Source: Hyphomicrobiales bacterium (GTDB lineage: Bacteria; Pseudomonadota; Alphaproteobacteria; Rhizobiales; JAJFHB01). From it: DNA of 55,757 nt. The stretch spans positions 1-55,757 of the forward strand of contig JAJFHE010000060.1 in NCBI GenBank assembly GCA_021775755.1. Reading direction: 5' to 3'. Shown here one piece after another: positions 16,581-25,163 of this stretch. The translations under genes were made by a program, and so were the position numbers. Numbering within the stretch: position 1 is the stretch's first letter; every line of letters begins with the position of its first letter. The notes beneath the pieces are model-generated. The model worked only from the letters and a program-made list of their open reading frames with translations, was not told the origin of the DNA and did not search any database.

Positions 16581-17807
16581 ATGCTTCTCAACACCCGGGA
16601 AAACTATGGCCTGATCTCGCAGGTTCTTCATTGGACCACGGCGGCCCTGATCCTGACTTTGCTGCCGTTGGGCCTCTACATGCACGAGCTGCCGGAAAGC
16701 TCGGCGGCAGCGGTGGTCGACAAGGCCTGGCTTTATTCACTGCACAAGACGCTCGGGGTAAGCGTCTTTCTGGTCGCTATCGTCCGAGTGATCTGGACTG
16801 CGGTCCAACCGCACCCGAAACTGCTTAACGCCGAAAAAAAACTCGAAAGCCTGGCGGCGCAGACCGTTCATTGGATGCTCTATGGCACCATCATTCTCAT
16901 GCCGCTCACCGGCTGGCTGCATCATTCGGCAAGCGAGGGGTTCGCGCCGATCTGGTGGCCGCTGCCACAGGATTTGCCGCTTGTGCCTAAAAACTCGAGC
17001 CTTGCGGTGTTTTTCGAGATCGCCCATTTCTTCACCGGTATATTGCTGGGCCTCGCCGTGGTTCTCCACATGGGTGGTGCACTCAAACACGCATTGATCG
17101 ATCGCGATGCCACCCTGCGGCGCATGATACCTGGAGCGCATCAACCCGATACGGCTGAGCTCGCAGATCCGCATTTTAGGCGGTTTCCAGCATTTCTGGC
17201 GGTCCTGTCGTTCCTCATTCTCGGTTCTGCAGTCGTGGCGGGTTACACGATCAACAAACCGGACGCCGAAAGAGTTGGATCAACGCTCGCACCGGCAAAC
17301 TACGCGGCTACGGGGTGGTTGGTCGATAAGACAAACAGCCGATTGGCCATTCAGATCGTTCAAATGGGCAACCCGGTTTCCGGCGGATTCAGCAACTGGA
17401 ACGCCGCCATAAATTTCGACCCGGAAGATCTTGAAGCGGCGAGCGTCGAAGTGGAAGTCGATATCGCCAGCCTTTCCCTTGGCGGTGTGAGTGAGCAGGC
17501 CATCGGGGCTAATTTTCTGAATGCCATTGCGCATCCGGTCGCCCGCTTTGTGTCGGAGAGTTTCATCAGTACCGGCACTGACTCCTATGAGGCCAGCGGT
17601 CGGTTGACATTGGCCGGACAAAGCCAGCCCACCAAATTACCCTTCACGCTCAGGATCGTGAGCGACCGTGCCTTTGTTGAAGGCGAAGTCACGATTGACC
17701 GCCTCGCATTCGGCATTGGCGAAATTGGATTTTCGGGAGACGGCCAATTGGGCTTCGGAGTTCTGGTAAAGGTGACTCTGGAAGCTGAAAGGGCGCCTTC
17801 CTCCTGA
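16581..17807 (+). CDS. Cytochrome b561 fused to a YceI-like domain
   Basis: A 408-residue two-domain protein. Residues 1 to about 185 form a prokaryotic cytochrome b561: four membrane helices with candidate haem-ligating His residues in VLHWTTAAL, LHKTLG, VHWMLYG and VLHMGGALKH. Another membrane helix (about 206-226, FLAVLSFLILGSAVVAGYTI) leads to a C-terminal YceI-like barrel (about 245-405) predicted to be periplasmic. The pair with the upstream free YceI protein suggests electron transfer between membrane quinol and a periplasmic lipid-bound partner. GGGAG precedes the ATG. Fusions of this kind are known in proteobacteria, but their physiological reaction is poorly defined. Confidence 0.88.
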   Translation: MLLNTRENYGLISQVLHWTTAALILTLLPLGLYMHELPESSAAAVVDKAWLYSLHKTLGVSVFLVAIVRVIWTAVQPHPKLLNAEKKLESLAAQTVHWMLYGTIILMPLTGWLHHSASEGFAPIWWPLPQDLPLVPKNSSLAVFFEIAHFFTGILLGLAVVLHMGGALKHALIDRDATLRRMIPGAHQPDTAELADPHFRRFPAFLAVLSFLILGSAVVAGYTINKPDAERVGSTLAPANYAATGWLVDKTNSRLAIQIVQMGNPVSGGFSNWNAAINFDPEDLEAASVEVEVDIASLSLGGVSEQAIGANFLNAIAHPVARFVSESFISTGTDSYEASGRLTLAGQSQPTKLPFTLRIVSDRAFVEGEVTIDRLAFGIGEIGFSGDGQLGFGVLVKVTLEAERAPSS

Positions 17808-18092
17808 GCAACGCGGCTTTGCGGAAGTTCCTGACGCGAGCGGGTCGGAATGTCTGATGTCGGGAGTAGAACCGAACCCGGGCGTGCGCCCTGAAATCAG
17901 GGCATAGATGACCCACAGCGAACTCTTCACGCATAAAATGCGGCCCCGAAGGACCGCCTTTCGCCGGGAGAGTGTTCTTCTAGCCGAGTGGGCCCAGTAT
18001 TGCATCGCTACGGTGTGATGCGTTCGCGTTCGGTACGCGAAAAACACCCGACGATGCTTACAATTGTTAGAATCTCGACGGAACTGAGGAGA

Positions 18093-19313
18093 TCACCGGC
18101 TAAGCGCTTCTCCGAGCCGGACCACGCCGGCAAGTACGGCCTCGCGCGGCCCGGCAGCGTAGCAAAGCCGGAAGAACCCTGGTTCTGCGATGCGGCACGC
18201 GGCGCCTGGGGTGATGTTGACATTTGTGTCCTCGAGCAATCGGCGCCAAAGACTGGCTTCGGCCTCCCACGTCGGCTCTTCCAGGAACTCACGCAGGTCG
18301 CACAGTAGGAAGATCGCCGCGCCAGCCTCGAGATAGGTGATCCCGGCCGCCGCCAAGGCCGCGGTTACCTCACGGTACCGAACCCCGAGCCGTGATCGCA
18401 ACTCCATGCAGTAATATTCGACGAACGCATCGTCCGCAATCATCTGACCGAGCAACCACTGCGTGTGTCCGGACACCACACTCCAGTACGCCAGCCCGTT
18501 GACTGCATCGAGCAACTGCTGGTTCTCGCTGATTAGCACGCCACACCGCAGCCCACTTGCGCCGAAGTCCTTGCTGAACGCCCAAACGATGTGCACCCGA
18601 TCCCCGAGCGAGTCGCGCACGCTTGCGACACTGGTGAACGGCGTATCTCCGAACACCGAAAGCGCATAGATCTCGTCGAACACGACGTGTAAATCATGCC
18701 CCGCCGCCCACTGTAACACCGCTTCGAGCTCGGCAGATGTCGCGACCTTGCCGAGGGGATTGTCCGGATTAGTGAACAGCAGCACCCGGACACGATGCTC
18801 CGACGCGGCCAACGCGGCTGAAAGCCGGTCCGGCGTCAACCGGAACCCGTCCGCACTGGCACAGTCGACCGGCACGATTCGCAACTCGTCCCGTGTCTCC
18901 AAGTCGGCCCAGAACCCAGCATAGCTCGGCGTCGGCACCAACACCGCATCACCCGGATCGGCGAGCGCATAGAACATGTCTTCGAGCACAGACCCCGCCC
19001 CGTTCAGCACTGCGATCTGTTCGGACGGGAACTGCCGGCCAAGAAAGGTCCGCTCCATGAACCTCGAAAGCTGCTCGCGAAAGCCCGCTGCGCCGACCAT
19101 CGCGTCGTAGCCCAGGACACTCTCCGGCGCCGGCGCCGCCGTCGCCAGCCGGGCGAGAACGAGGTCGCTCATCAGCTTGTTCTCGGCGATGCAGAGCCCG
19201 ACGTAGTCGTTTTGATCTGCACGGGCGAGGTGTTCGAGGACGTACTCCGCTATCGGCGACTGGTTGGCTAGGCGCGCGCCGCGGCAGGAGAGGGTACCGC
19301 TCGATGGATCCAT
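18093..19313 (-). CDS. Class I/II aminotransferase resembling 1-aminocyclopropane-1-carboxylate synthase
   Basis: This is a PLP-dependent fold-type I enzyme of about 406 residues. Motifs in order are LCIAENKL near the N-terminus, YDAMVGAAGFREQLSRFM, ALADPGDAVLVPTPSY, TNPDNPLGK, VVFDEIYALSVFG and the PLP-Lys segment WAFSKDFGASGLRCGV. The AEN, GFREQ, LADPGDA and SKDFG motifs are closer to ACC synthases than to aspartate aminotransferases, but true substrate cannot be told from this. The start is uncertain: ATG at 19313 has no clear ribosome site, and an ATG at 19358 would add 15 residues after GGGA. It stands alone, convergent with the cytochrome b561 gene across 285 bases holding no supported gene. 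Confidence 0.8.
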   Translation of the reverse strand: MDPSSGTLSCRGARLANQSPIAEYVLEHLARADQNDYVGLCIAENKLMSDLVLARLATAAPAPESVLGYDAMVGAAGFREQLSRFMERTFLGRQFPSEQIAVLNGAGSVLEDMFYALADPGDAVLVPTPSYAGFWADLETRDELRIVPVDCASADGFRLTPDRLSAALAASEHRVRVLLFTNPDNPLGKVATSAELEAVLQWAAGHDLHVVFDEIYALSVFGDTPFTSVASVRDSLGDRVHIVWAFSKDFGASGLRCGVLISENQQLLDAVNGLAYWSVVSGHTQWLLGQMIADDAFVEYYCMELRSRLGVRYREVTAALAAAGITYLEAGAAIFLLCDLREFLEEPTWEAEASLWRRLLEDTNVNITPGAACRIAEPGFFRLCYAAGPREAVLAGVVRLGEALSR

Positions 19314-19503
19314 GCGGCAGCTTATGATGCGGTCTGCGTGGTGTCGAGCGCAGTACATTCAGCTTGGTCCCATTTGGTGCCGAATGCCTGCGTTTGGCAC
19401 ATTGGTCTTCCGCGGTTTTAGTGGACGGTTCAAAAAGATCCGTTTGACTGTCTTTCGAAGTCAGCGGGGCTGATGTCGCTAAGAAATCCCAGCCATTGAT
19501 CAC

Positions 19504-19531
19504 TGGCGCACAATCCATGAATTGTGCGCCA
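19504..19531. repeat. Perfect 11-bp hairpin in the 19314-19719 intergenic region
   Basis: TGGCGCACAAT (19504-19514) and ATTGTGCGCCA (19521-19531) pair perfectly around a 6-base loop. It lies between divergent genes, so an operator is as likely as a terminator; no proper T-tract follows on either strand. The rest of this roughly 400-base gap shows only a weaker GTGCC/GGCAC repeat (about 19376-19400) and no supported gene. Confidence 0.6.
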
Positions 19532-19719
19532 AGTTTGTTCCTTGGCCTTTCAACCGTCCGGATTGCGCCTATGCCGAAGGACAAAATGGCATTGCGCCGC
19601 TTGTTTGTCCCGAGGCAATCACCATCTGCTAAAATGGTCGCGCCGGCGTCCGTGCCGGAGTTGCAAAGCTATGCGCTGCAGTCTGTTCTTAAAGCGGAAA
19701 ATTGAAGAGGGTTGATATC

Positions 19720-21303
19720 GTGGCTGAAGATTCACCCGGGCGGGCACAAGAAGGGTACCGGATAACGCTGAAACCGGAACCCAGACGGATACGCGCAGAG
19801 CTCCAAGGCGAAACCGTCGCGGACAGTGGCCGCGTGTTGATAATGCACGAAACCCGTTTGGCTCCGGTTTTCTATTTTCCCCGCGAAGACGTTCGCATGG
19901 ATCTGCTGGAGAAAAGCGATCGTCACACGCATTGCCCGTTCAAGGGAAACGCGTCCTACTGGACAGTCGGGGCCGGAGATAAATCGGCGAAAGAAGCCGC
20001 CTGGAGTTACGAGACGCCTTATGACGAGTCGTCAGGCGTAAAGGAATATATCGCCTTCAACTGGAAGGCGATGGACCGATGGCTCGGAGACGATGAGGAG
20101 ATCGCCGAGCAGCCTCGAGATACAGCGGACGCAAAAGACAATCCGCTGATTGACTGGCTGGTGCACGATGCCTGGAATTCAAAGCTTTCCCGGGATCTGG
20201 TTGCACGGTTCGCCAACGCCATGATCGCCGCCGACTTTCCATTGTGGCGGCTACGGCTACTTGTCCGAACGCTGAACCCGCTACTTTTCGGGCTCCTTTA
20301 TGGCTGGCAGCGCGACGGCGGCGAGGTCTCGGTGATGGAAGTCTCGCACGAAACTCTGCATGGTGAAAATTACCGCAACAGCCCGTTCGCCAGGGTGATC
20401 AATGGCGAGGGCGGCGTGCGGAGGCGGTTGGAGGGGCCGGACACTAAACTGGACTTCCCGGTCCTTGAAGAACTCGTCAACGATGGCGCCACGGACTACA
20501 TCGCGATGCCGCTTCGGTTCTCCGACGGACAACTCAACATCGTCACGCTGGTGTCTGACCAGCCGGGCGGTTTCTCGACCGAGGAACTGGGCCAGATTCA
20601 TGAAATCCTGCCGACGCTCAGTCGTCTGTTCGAATCCCACGCCGTGCGAGTGTCGTCTTCAACATTGCTGCGCACCTATTTGGGCTCGGACGCCGGCCAG
20701 CGGGTCATGGACGGACTGGTCAAGCGAGGTGACGGCGAAGACATTCACGCGGCGATCTGGATGACCGACTTGCGGGATTCGACATCGCTTGCCGCGTCGC
20801 GTTCGCGTGAAGATTACCTGTCTCTGCTCAACCGTTACTTCGACAGTGTGGCCGGCGCGGTGCTCGAAAACGGCGGCGAGGTGTTGAAGTTTATCGGCGA
20901 CTCGGTGCTGGCGATTTTCGCCATCGACGACCCGGGCGAGAAGCAGCCGGAAGCCTGCGCCCGCGCACTGGTGGCTGCCGGAGAAGCGTCGCGGCAAATC
21001 GCGGCGGTCAACAAAGAGAATGCGGTGGAGGGCACACCTTTGCTGAATTTCGGCATAGGCCTGCATCGCGGCGATCTGACCTACGGGAACATCGGCACGA
21101 CCAAGCGTCTCGATTTCACGGTCATCGGTTCTGCCGTCAACGAGGTCGCGCGTATCGAGAGCTTGACGAAGGAGCTTAAGCGTCAGGTTTTGTTGTCATC
21201 CGCCTTCAGCGAAAGCGTCCCCGACCCCCTGATATCCCTGGGCCATCACAGTTTGCGCGGTGTTGCCGGGGAGCGTGAGATATTCGGACTGCCCGCGGCA
21301 TAG
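19720..21303 (+). CDS. DUF427 - class III adenylate/guanylate cyclase fusion
   Basis: This 527-residue soluble protein has three parts. Residues about 10-120 are a DUF427 domain (YFPREDV, HCPFKGNASYW, AAWSYETPYDE). Residues about 125-320 are an alphaproteobacterial cyclase-associated region. The class III catalytic domain follows from about 330, with metal-binding Asp residues in WMTDLRDSTS and FIGDSVLAIF, the purine-site Lys in VLKFIGD, and FTVIGSAVNEVAR. It should convert ATP (or GTP) to cyclic nucleotide. GTG at 19720 follows GAAGAGGG with good spacing; a TTG at 19702 is the alternative. The role of the DUF427 domain in a cyclase is unknown. It is followed by a methyltransferase gene. Confidence 0.85.
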   Translation: MAEDSPGRAQEGYRITLKPEPRRIRAELQGETVADSGRVLIMHETRLAPVFYFPREDVRMDLLEKSDRHTHCPFKGNASYWTVGAGDKSAKEAAWSYETPYDESSGVKEYIAFNWKAMDRWLGDDEEIAEQPRDTADAKDNPLIDWLVHDAWNSKLSRDLVARFANAMIAADFPLWRLRLLVRTLNPLLFGLLYGWQRDGGEVSVMEVSHETLHGENYRNSPFARVINGEGGVRRRLEGPDTKLDFPVLEELVNDGATDYIAMPLRFSDGQLNIVTLVSDQPGGFSTEELGQIHEILPTLSRLFESHAVRVSSSTLLRTYLGSDAGQRVMDGLVKRGDGEDIHAAIWMTDLRDSTSLAASRSREDYLSLLNRYFDSVAGAVLENGGEVLKFIGDSVLAIFAIDDPGEKQPEACARALVAAGEASRQIAAVNKENAVEGTPLLNFGIGLHRGDLTYGNIGTTKRLDFTVIGSAVNEVARIESLTKELKRQVLLSSAFSESVPDPLISLGHHSLRGVAGEREIFGLPAA

Positions 21304-21474
21304 CCAACCGGCCGCGGAGTAAATTCGTGACGCCTGCAAAGTCCGGTGCAAATCAGCAGTAACACTCCGGGGTCGGAAAGCGCTCCAGGCCGGTGTATTT
21401 TCACTGATATGCCGAACCATGACCGTGTATACCCCTCGACTGTCCCGGGCATCGACAGCTGGAAACGCCGCACC

Positions 21475-22236
21475 ATGAATTATGCAACGCCCCGCAACAT
21501 AGAACACCTCGAAGACTGCCGGTTCTACCACTACATGGACCTGCCCGGGATCGGCCTCGTGGAAGGGACGTGGGACCTGCGTGACGAGATCGACAACTAT
21601 CTTGGCGGGCTGGACTATTCCGGCCAACGGGTGCTCGATATGGGCACCGCCTCGGGCTATCTGACGTTCGAAATGGAAAATCGCGGTGCGGACGTGGTGT
21701 CCTATGACATCACCGAAGGCCAGCCGATGGAAATCGTTCCCTATATGAACGGCGGTTTCAACCTTGCGGCGGCGCAGGCCGCAAGTTCGCAGATGGGCGA
21801 GCGCACCAAGAACGCGTACTGGTTTGCCCATCGTCTTCTCGGCTCGCGGGCACGCGCTTACTATGGCGATATCCGGTCGCTTCCCGTTGAACTTGGAAAG
21901 TTCGATGTGGCGCTCTTCGGCATGATCCTCGGCCATCTCCGCGACCCGTTCGGCGCACTTTGTTCGGTGGCGCGCCTTGCGCCGTCGACCATCGTCATCA
22001 CCAATCAGACACACCCCGATGACGATGGCGGCACGCCGCTTGCGTATTTCATGCCGTCAACTGCCAACCGCGAGCCCGCCGCTTACTGGGCGCTTTCCAT
22101 CGGCTGCCTCACTCAGATGCTGGACATACTCGATTACGAGGTGGAGGACGTGCGCTCAGCCTGGCCATGGTGCCGCGGCATTCCGGAACGCGACGGGCGC
22201 GAGCACTGCAGTTCCATCATCGCGCGACGGCGGTGA
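21475..22236 (+). CDS. Class I SAM-dependent methyltransferase
   Basis: A 253-residue Rossmann methyltransferase. Motif I is RVLDMGTASGYLTFEM, followed by ADVVSYD as the acidic end of beta-2, and FDVALFGMILGHLRDP as motif IV/V. The segment before motif I (LPGIGLVEGTWDLRDEID) is shared with a group of small-molecule methyltransferases of unknown substrate. The ATG at 21475 is preferred; an in-frame ATG at 21409 and a longer frame to 21346 are possible. The 3' end converges on meaB with 15 bases between. The acceptor substrate cannot be predicted. Confidence 0.8.
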   Translation: MNYATPRNIEHLEDCRFYHYMDLPGIGLVEGTWDLRDEIDNYLGGLDYSGQRVLDMGTASGYLTFEMENRGADVVSYDITEGQPMEIVPYMNGGFNLAAAQAASSQMGERTKNAYWFAHRLLGSRARAYYGDIRSLPVELGKFDVALFGMILGHLRDPFGALCSVARLAPSTIVITNQTHPDDDGGTPLAYFMPSTANREPAAYWALSIGCLTQMLDILDYEVEDVRSAWPWCRGIPERDGREHCSSIIARRR

Positions 22237-22251
22237 ACGGGGCGCCCCAAA

Positions 22252-23208
22252 TTACGTCTTCTCCACCGCGATGCGGGCCGCTTTGCCGGCCGCCTCCTCA
22301 ATGTCGATCTCACCCGACAGCAGGCTTTCGACCAACGCGTCTAGGCTCGCTGTATCGAGCGCTATCAACCTGTCGCGGACGAGTTCCGAAGCAGCATTGA
22401 TCATCAGGCGTTTGGTGCGGCGGCGTGCGCCCGTGCGGTCGCCTTCCGGCGTTGAGTTCGCGCGGTGGCCGGCGACGGCCTCGACGAGTTCTCCGACCCC
22501 CTCGCCTTCCGTTGCCGTGGTGCGCAGCACCGGTACTTTCCAACCGTCATCACGATGGAAGACGGCGGCGTCTTTCAGTTCACGCTCGGTGCGGGTGGCG
22601 AGCGGGCTGTCGCCCTTGTTGACGACGAGAATATCGGCAATCTCGAGGATGCCCGCCTTGACCGCCTGAATTTCATCGCCAAGCCCCGGCGCGCAGACGA
22701 CGACAACCGTCTCGACGATTTCCATCACCTCGACTTCCGACTGGCCGGTGCCGACGGTCTCGACGATTATGACGTCCTTGCCCGCCGCATCCATGACATC
22801 GATGACGCGAACCGTGGTGCGCGACAGCCCACCGAGATGGCCGCGCGAGGCAACCGAGCGCACGAAGACGCCGGTGTCGGAGCTGTGTTCGGACATGCGA
22901 ATGCGGTCGCCGAGAATGGCGCCGCCCGAAAGCGGACTTGAAGGATCGACGGCAACAACGCCGACGGATTTGCCGGCGGCCCGGTATTCGCGAACGAGCG
23001 CATTGACGAGTGTCGACTTGCCGGAACCCGGCGCGCCGGTAATACCTATGACCTGCGCGCGGCCCAGATGTTCTCGGATGACGGAGAGCACCTGACGCGC
23101 ATCGCCGGTATCGTTCTCCACCGCGTTGATAGCGCGCCCGAGCGTTACCCGGTCGCCGGCGAGCAGCTTCTCCGCAAAGCCCGAAGCCTTGTCTCCCTGC
23201 CCCGACAT
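22252..23208 (-). CDS. meaB: MeaB/ArgK family G-protein chaperone of a B12-dependent mutase
   Basis: This 318-residue SIMIBI GTPase protects and repairs adenosylcobalamin-dependent acyl-CoA mutases by gating cofactor loading. The P-loop is GITGAPGSGKSTL (about 51-63), followed by VDPSSPLSGGAILGDRIRM, ETVGTGQSEVEV (switch/Walker B) and VVNKGD for guanine specificity. It is the last gene of the mutase operon. The ATG at 23208 lies just past the TetR stop (23210), and an ATG at 23217 would overlap it. Presence of a dedicated MeaB supports the view that the upstream large and small subunits form an active cobalamin enzyme. Confidence 0.9.
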   Translation of the reverse strand: MSGQGDKASGFAEKLLAGDRVTLGRAINAVENDTGDARQVLSVIREHLGRAQVIGITGAPGSGKSTLVNALVREYRAAGKSVGVVAVDPSSPLSGGAILGDRIRMSEHSSDTGVFVRSVASRGHLGGLSRTTVRVIDVMDAAGKDVIIVETVGTGQSEVEVMEIVETVVVVCAPGLGDEIQAVKAGILEIADILVVNKGDSPLATRTERELKDAAVFHRDDGWKVPVLRTTATEGEGVGELVEAVAGHRANSTPEGDRTGARRRTKRLMINAASELVRDRLIALDTASLDALVESLLSGEIDIEEAAGKAARIAVEKT

Positions 23209-23209
23209 C

Positions 23210-23815
23210 TCACGCATCCAGAGGCTGGCGAAGGAACCGCACGAAAGTGCGGGCGATGTCTTCGGGCGTGTCCCTGTCCGCACTGAACCAGGTGAACGAC
23301 CAGCTCATGGCGCCGAGCAGCATGAGCCGCAGCTTGCGGCGGTCGCCATCTGCCGGCAGCGGCAGATCGTCGAGCAGGTCTGAGAACAGCGCCTCGTATT
23401 CGGCGCGCATTTCGCGGATCGCCCTGTAGGCAGGATCGGTGCGCAGGGGCACGTTGCGCATCAGGGCTTCAAAGAAAACATCGCCGCCAAGCAGAGAGCG
23501 CATATGCGCGGTGCATGCCGCCTCCAGCCGTTCCCAGGGAGGTAGTTCGGTGTGGATGGCCTCGCGCACGGCTTGCGTGATGCGCTCGATGCCGATTTCG
23601 TGGACACCGATCAGAAGATCGGCTTTGGAAGGATAGTGGCAGTAAAGCGAAGCTGCCTGCATGCCTGCGCGGGTGGCGATGGCGCGAACCGATGCGGCGG
23701 TGTAGCCGCTTTCGGCGAAGCACTCCGCCGCCGCGCGCAACAGCTCTTCACGCCGGCTCGGGCGCGACCTGCGTTTCACCGGCTGCGGTGATGTCGTATC
23801 AAGCGCCGTGGTCAT
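23210..23815 (-). CDS. TetR family transcriptional regulator of the acyl-CoA mutase operon
   Basis: A 201-residue TetR repressor. The DNA-binding domain covers about residues 18-64 (RREELLRAAAECFAESGYTAASVR, then AGMQAASLYCHYPSKADLL). The C-terminal ligand domain is of the acyl-CoA-sensing size class. Its ATG overlaps the stop of the dehydrogenase gene by 4 bases (ATGA), so it is embedded in the operon and probably autoregulated. The AACGATCGTT palindrome at 26966, between the mutase and thiolase genes, is its likely operator. The ligand is probably a CoA thioester of the pathway, by inference. Confidence 0.87.
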   Translation of the reverse strand: MTTALDTTSPQPVKRRSRPSRREELLRAAAECFAESGYTAASVRAIATRAGMQAASLYCHYPSKADLLIGVHEIGIERITQAVREAIHTELPPWERLEAACTAHMRSLLGGDVFFEALMRNVPLRTDPAYRAIREMRAEYEALFSDLLDDLPLPADGDRRKLRLMLLGAMSWSFTWFSADRDTPEDIARTFVRFLRQPLDA

Positions 23816-24729
23816 TTCTTCTTCTCTTTTGCAGGACGCTCGACGCTCAGAAAATCGTACCAGCCACCGCGGCTTCCGGGTTTCAGTTTCGGGTTTCCCT
23901 TGTAGCCCGCTTTGAACACCTTTCGCGCCAGCGGCGGCACGGCATAGCGCTCTCCGCAGGTCTCGTGCAAGTACTCCTGAGCGTGATAGAAGGAATCGAA
24001 TGCGGCAGCATCGTCGAGCAACTCGAACACGCCCATCGGCCAGCCGAGGCCCGTCTTGCACATCTCGTCGACCTCCGCCGGCCCGGCAATGCCAAGTTCG
24101 ACGAGGCGGATCGCTTCGGCCAGATAGTTGTTGATGAAGCGGGTCATGAAGAAGCCCGGCGAATCCTTGACCACAACAGGCTTCTTGCCGATTGCGCTGA
24201 GAAACGCGACGACGCGCTCAACGTTCCCCTCATCCGCCAGCTCGCTCTTTCCCACTTCGATCAGCGGCATGACATTGGCCGGATAGAACCAGTGGGTGCC
24301 GACGAGGCGGCCGGGATTTTCAAGCCGTGCGGCGAGCTCAGATATGACAATCGACGAGGTGTTGGTGGCAAAGACCGCGTCCTTTGCGGCGTGTGCTTCG
24401 GCCTGCGCCAGAGCCTCCTGCTTGAGGTCAACGACTTCGGGGATAGTTTCGAAGACCAGATCGGCGCCCTCAAGGCCCTTGGCGTAATCAGTGGTGCCGG
24501 AAAGCCGCGCCTTGGCCTCTTCCATGGCATCGGGTTCGAGCTTGCCGCGTTCGACCGCGCGCTTCAGCCCAAAGGGCCCGCCCTCGATCATCGACAGCCC
24601 TTCGCTGACCGTTTCCTCGCGGCGCGAAATAATGGTGACATCCGCCTCGCTGCGCTGCAGGCAGGCGAGCGCCATGCCCTGGCCCATGAGGCCACCGCCG
24701 CCGAGGATGGCGATACGCTTGAAGCTCAT
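23812..24729 (-). CDS. 3-hydroxyacyl-CoA dehydrogenase
   Basis: A 305-residue NAD-dependent dehydrogenase of the FadB C-terminal/3-hydroxybutyryl-CoA dehydrogenase family. It has a Rossmann motif ILGGGGLMGQGMA at the N-terminus, TNTSSI with the substrate-contacting Asn, the catalytic His in VGTHWFYPANVMPLIEV, and DSPGFFMTRFINNY linking to the helical C-terminal domain with GLGWPMG. It oxidises (S)-3-hydroxyacyl-CoA to 3-ketoacyl-CoA. ATG overlaps the stop of the B12 subunit gene by 4 bases. Its presence between the mutase and a divergent thiolase suggests that the mutase product is, or becomes, a 3-hydroxyacyl-CoA. Confidence 0.9.
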   Translation of the reverse strand: MSFKRIAILGGGGLMGQGMALACLQRSEADVTIISRREETVSEGLSMIEGGPFGLKRAVERGKLEPDAMEEAKARLSGTTDYAKGLEGADLVFETIPEVVDLKQEALAQAEAHAAKDAVFATNTSSIVISELAARLENPGRLVGTHWFYPANVMPLIEVGKSELADEGNVERVVAFLSAIGKKPVVVKDSPGFFMTRFINNYLAEAIRLVELGIAGPAEVDEMCKTGLGWPMGVFELLDDAAAFDSFYHAQEYLHETCGERYAVPPLARKVFKAGYKGNPKLKPGSRGGWYDFLSVERPAKEKKK

Positions 24730-25163
24730 ACCGCCGCCTCCCCGATAAACGTCTCTTCGATCATGGCGATGGCATCGTCCGCCGTCGTGCCTGGCCCGAA
24801 GATGGCGCGCACGCCCCACTCTTTCAGCGTTGCCTCGTCTTTTGGAGGAATGATGCCGCCGCCGATCAGCATGACACCATCCATGCCCACGTCCTTCAGG
24901 CCGGCAATAGCGTCTTCGAAGATCGGCATATGCCCGCCGGACGAGACGGAGATGCCGATCACATGCACGCTCTCCTCGACCGCCGTATTGACGATCTCCT
25001 GGGGCAGCAGGAAGTTGAAGAAGATCACCTCGAACCCGGCGTCGCGGAATTTCCGTGCGACCAGCCGCACGCCGCGGTCATGACAGTCGTGGGTGGGCTT
25101 GGCGAGCAGCACCCGCACGCGCCCGCCGGTTGTTGTTTCGGTATTCTTCTGATCAATATTCAT
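24726..25163 (-). CDS. Cobalamin-binding small subunit of an acyl-CoA mutase
   Basis: This 145-residue protein is the stand-alone B12 domain of a split mutase, as in isobutyryl-CoA and 2-hydroxyisobutyryl-CoA mutases. The base-off/His-on motif DxHxxG is D26-C-H28-D-R-G31, with SVSSGGH and MLIGGGIIP as the later cofactor-pocket segments. The ATG at 25163 follows GGAG with an 8-base spacing and overlaps the end of the large-subunit gene by 11 bases; an upstream ATG at 25181 would add 6 residues. It must act with the large subunit encoded immediately upstream. Confidence 0.9.
   Translation of the reverse strand: MNIDQKNTETTTGGRVRVLLAKPTHDCHDRGVRLVARKFRDAGFEVIFFNFLLPQEIVNTAVEESVHVIGISVSSGGHMPIFEDAIAGLKDVGMDGVMLIGGGIIPPKDEATLKEWGVRAIFGPGTTADDAIAMIEETFIGEAAV

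Noticed and set aside
19496-19705. 69-residue frame in the 19314-19719 gap
   Set aside because: It contains a perfect hairpin, has no ribosome site and no family resemblance.
24726-25163. B12 domain as the missing corrinoid partner of the MttB proteins
   Set aside because: It overlaps the mutase large-subunit gene and has the size and context of a split-mutase subunit, lacking the helical N-terminal part of MttC-type proteins.
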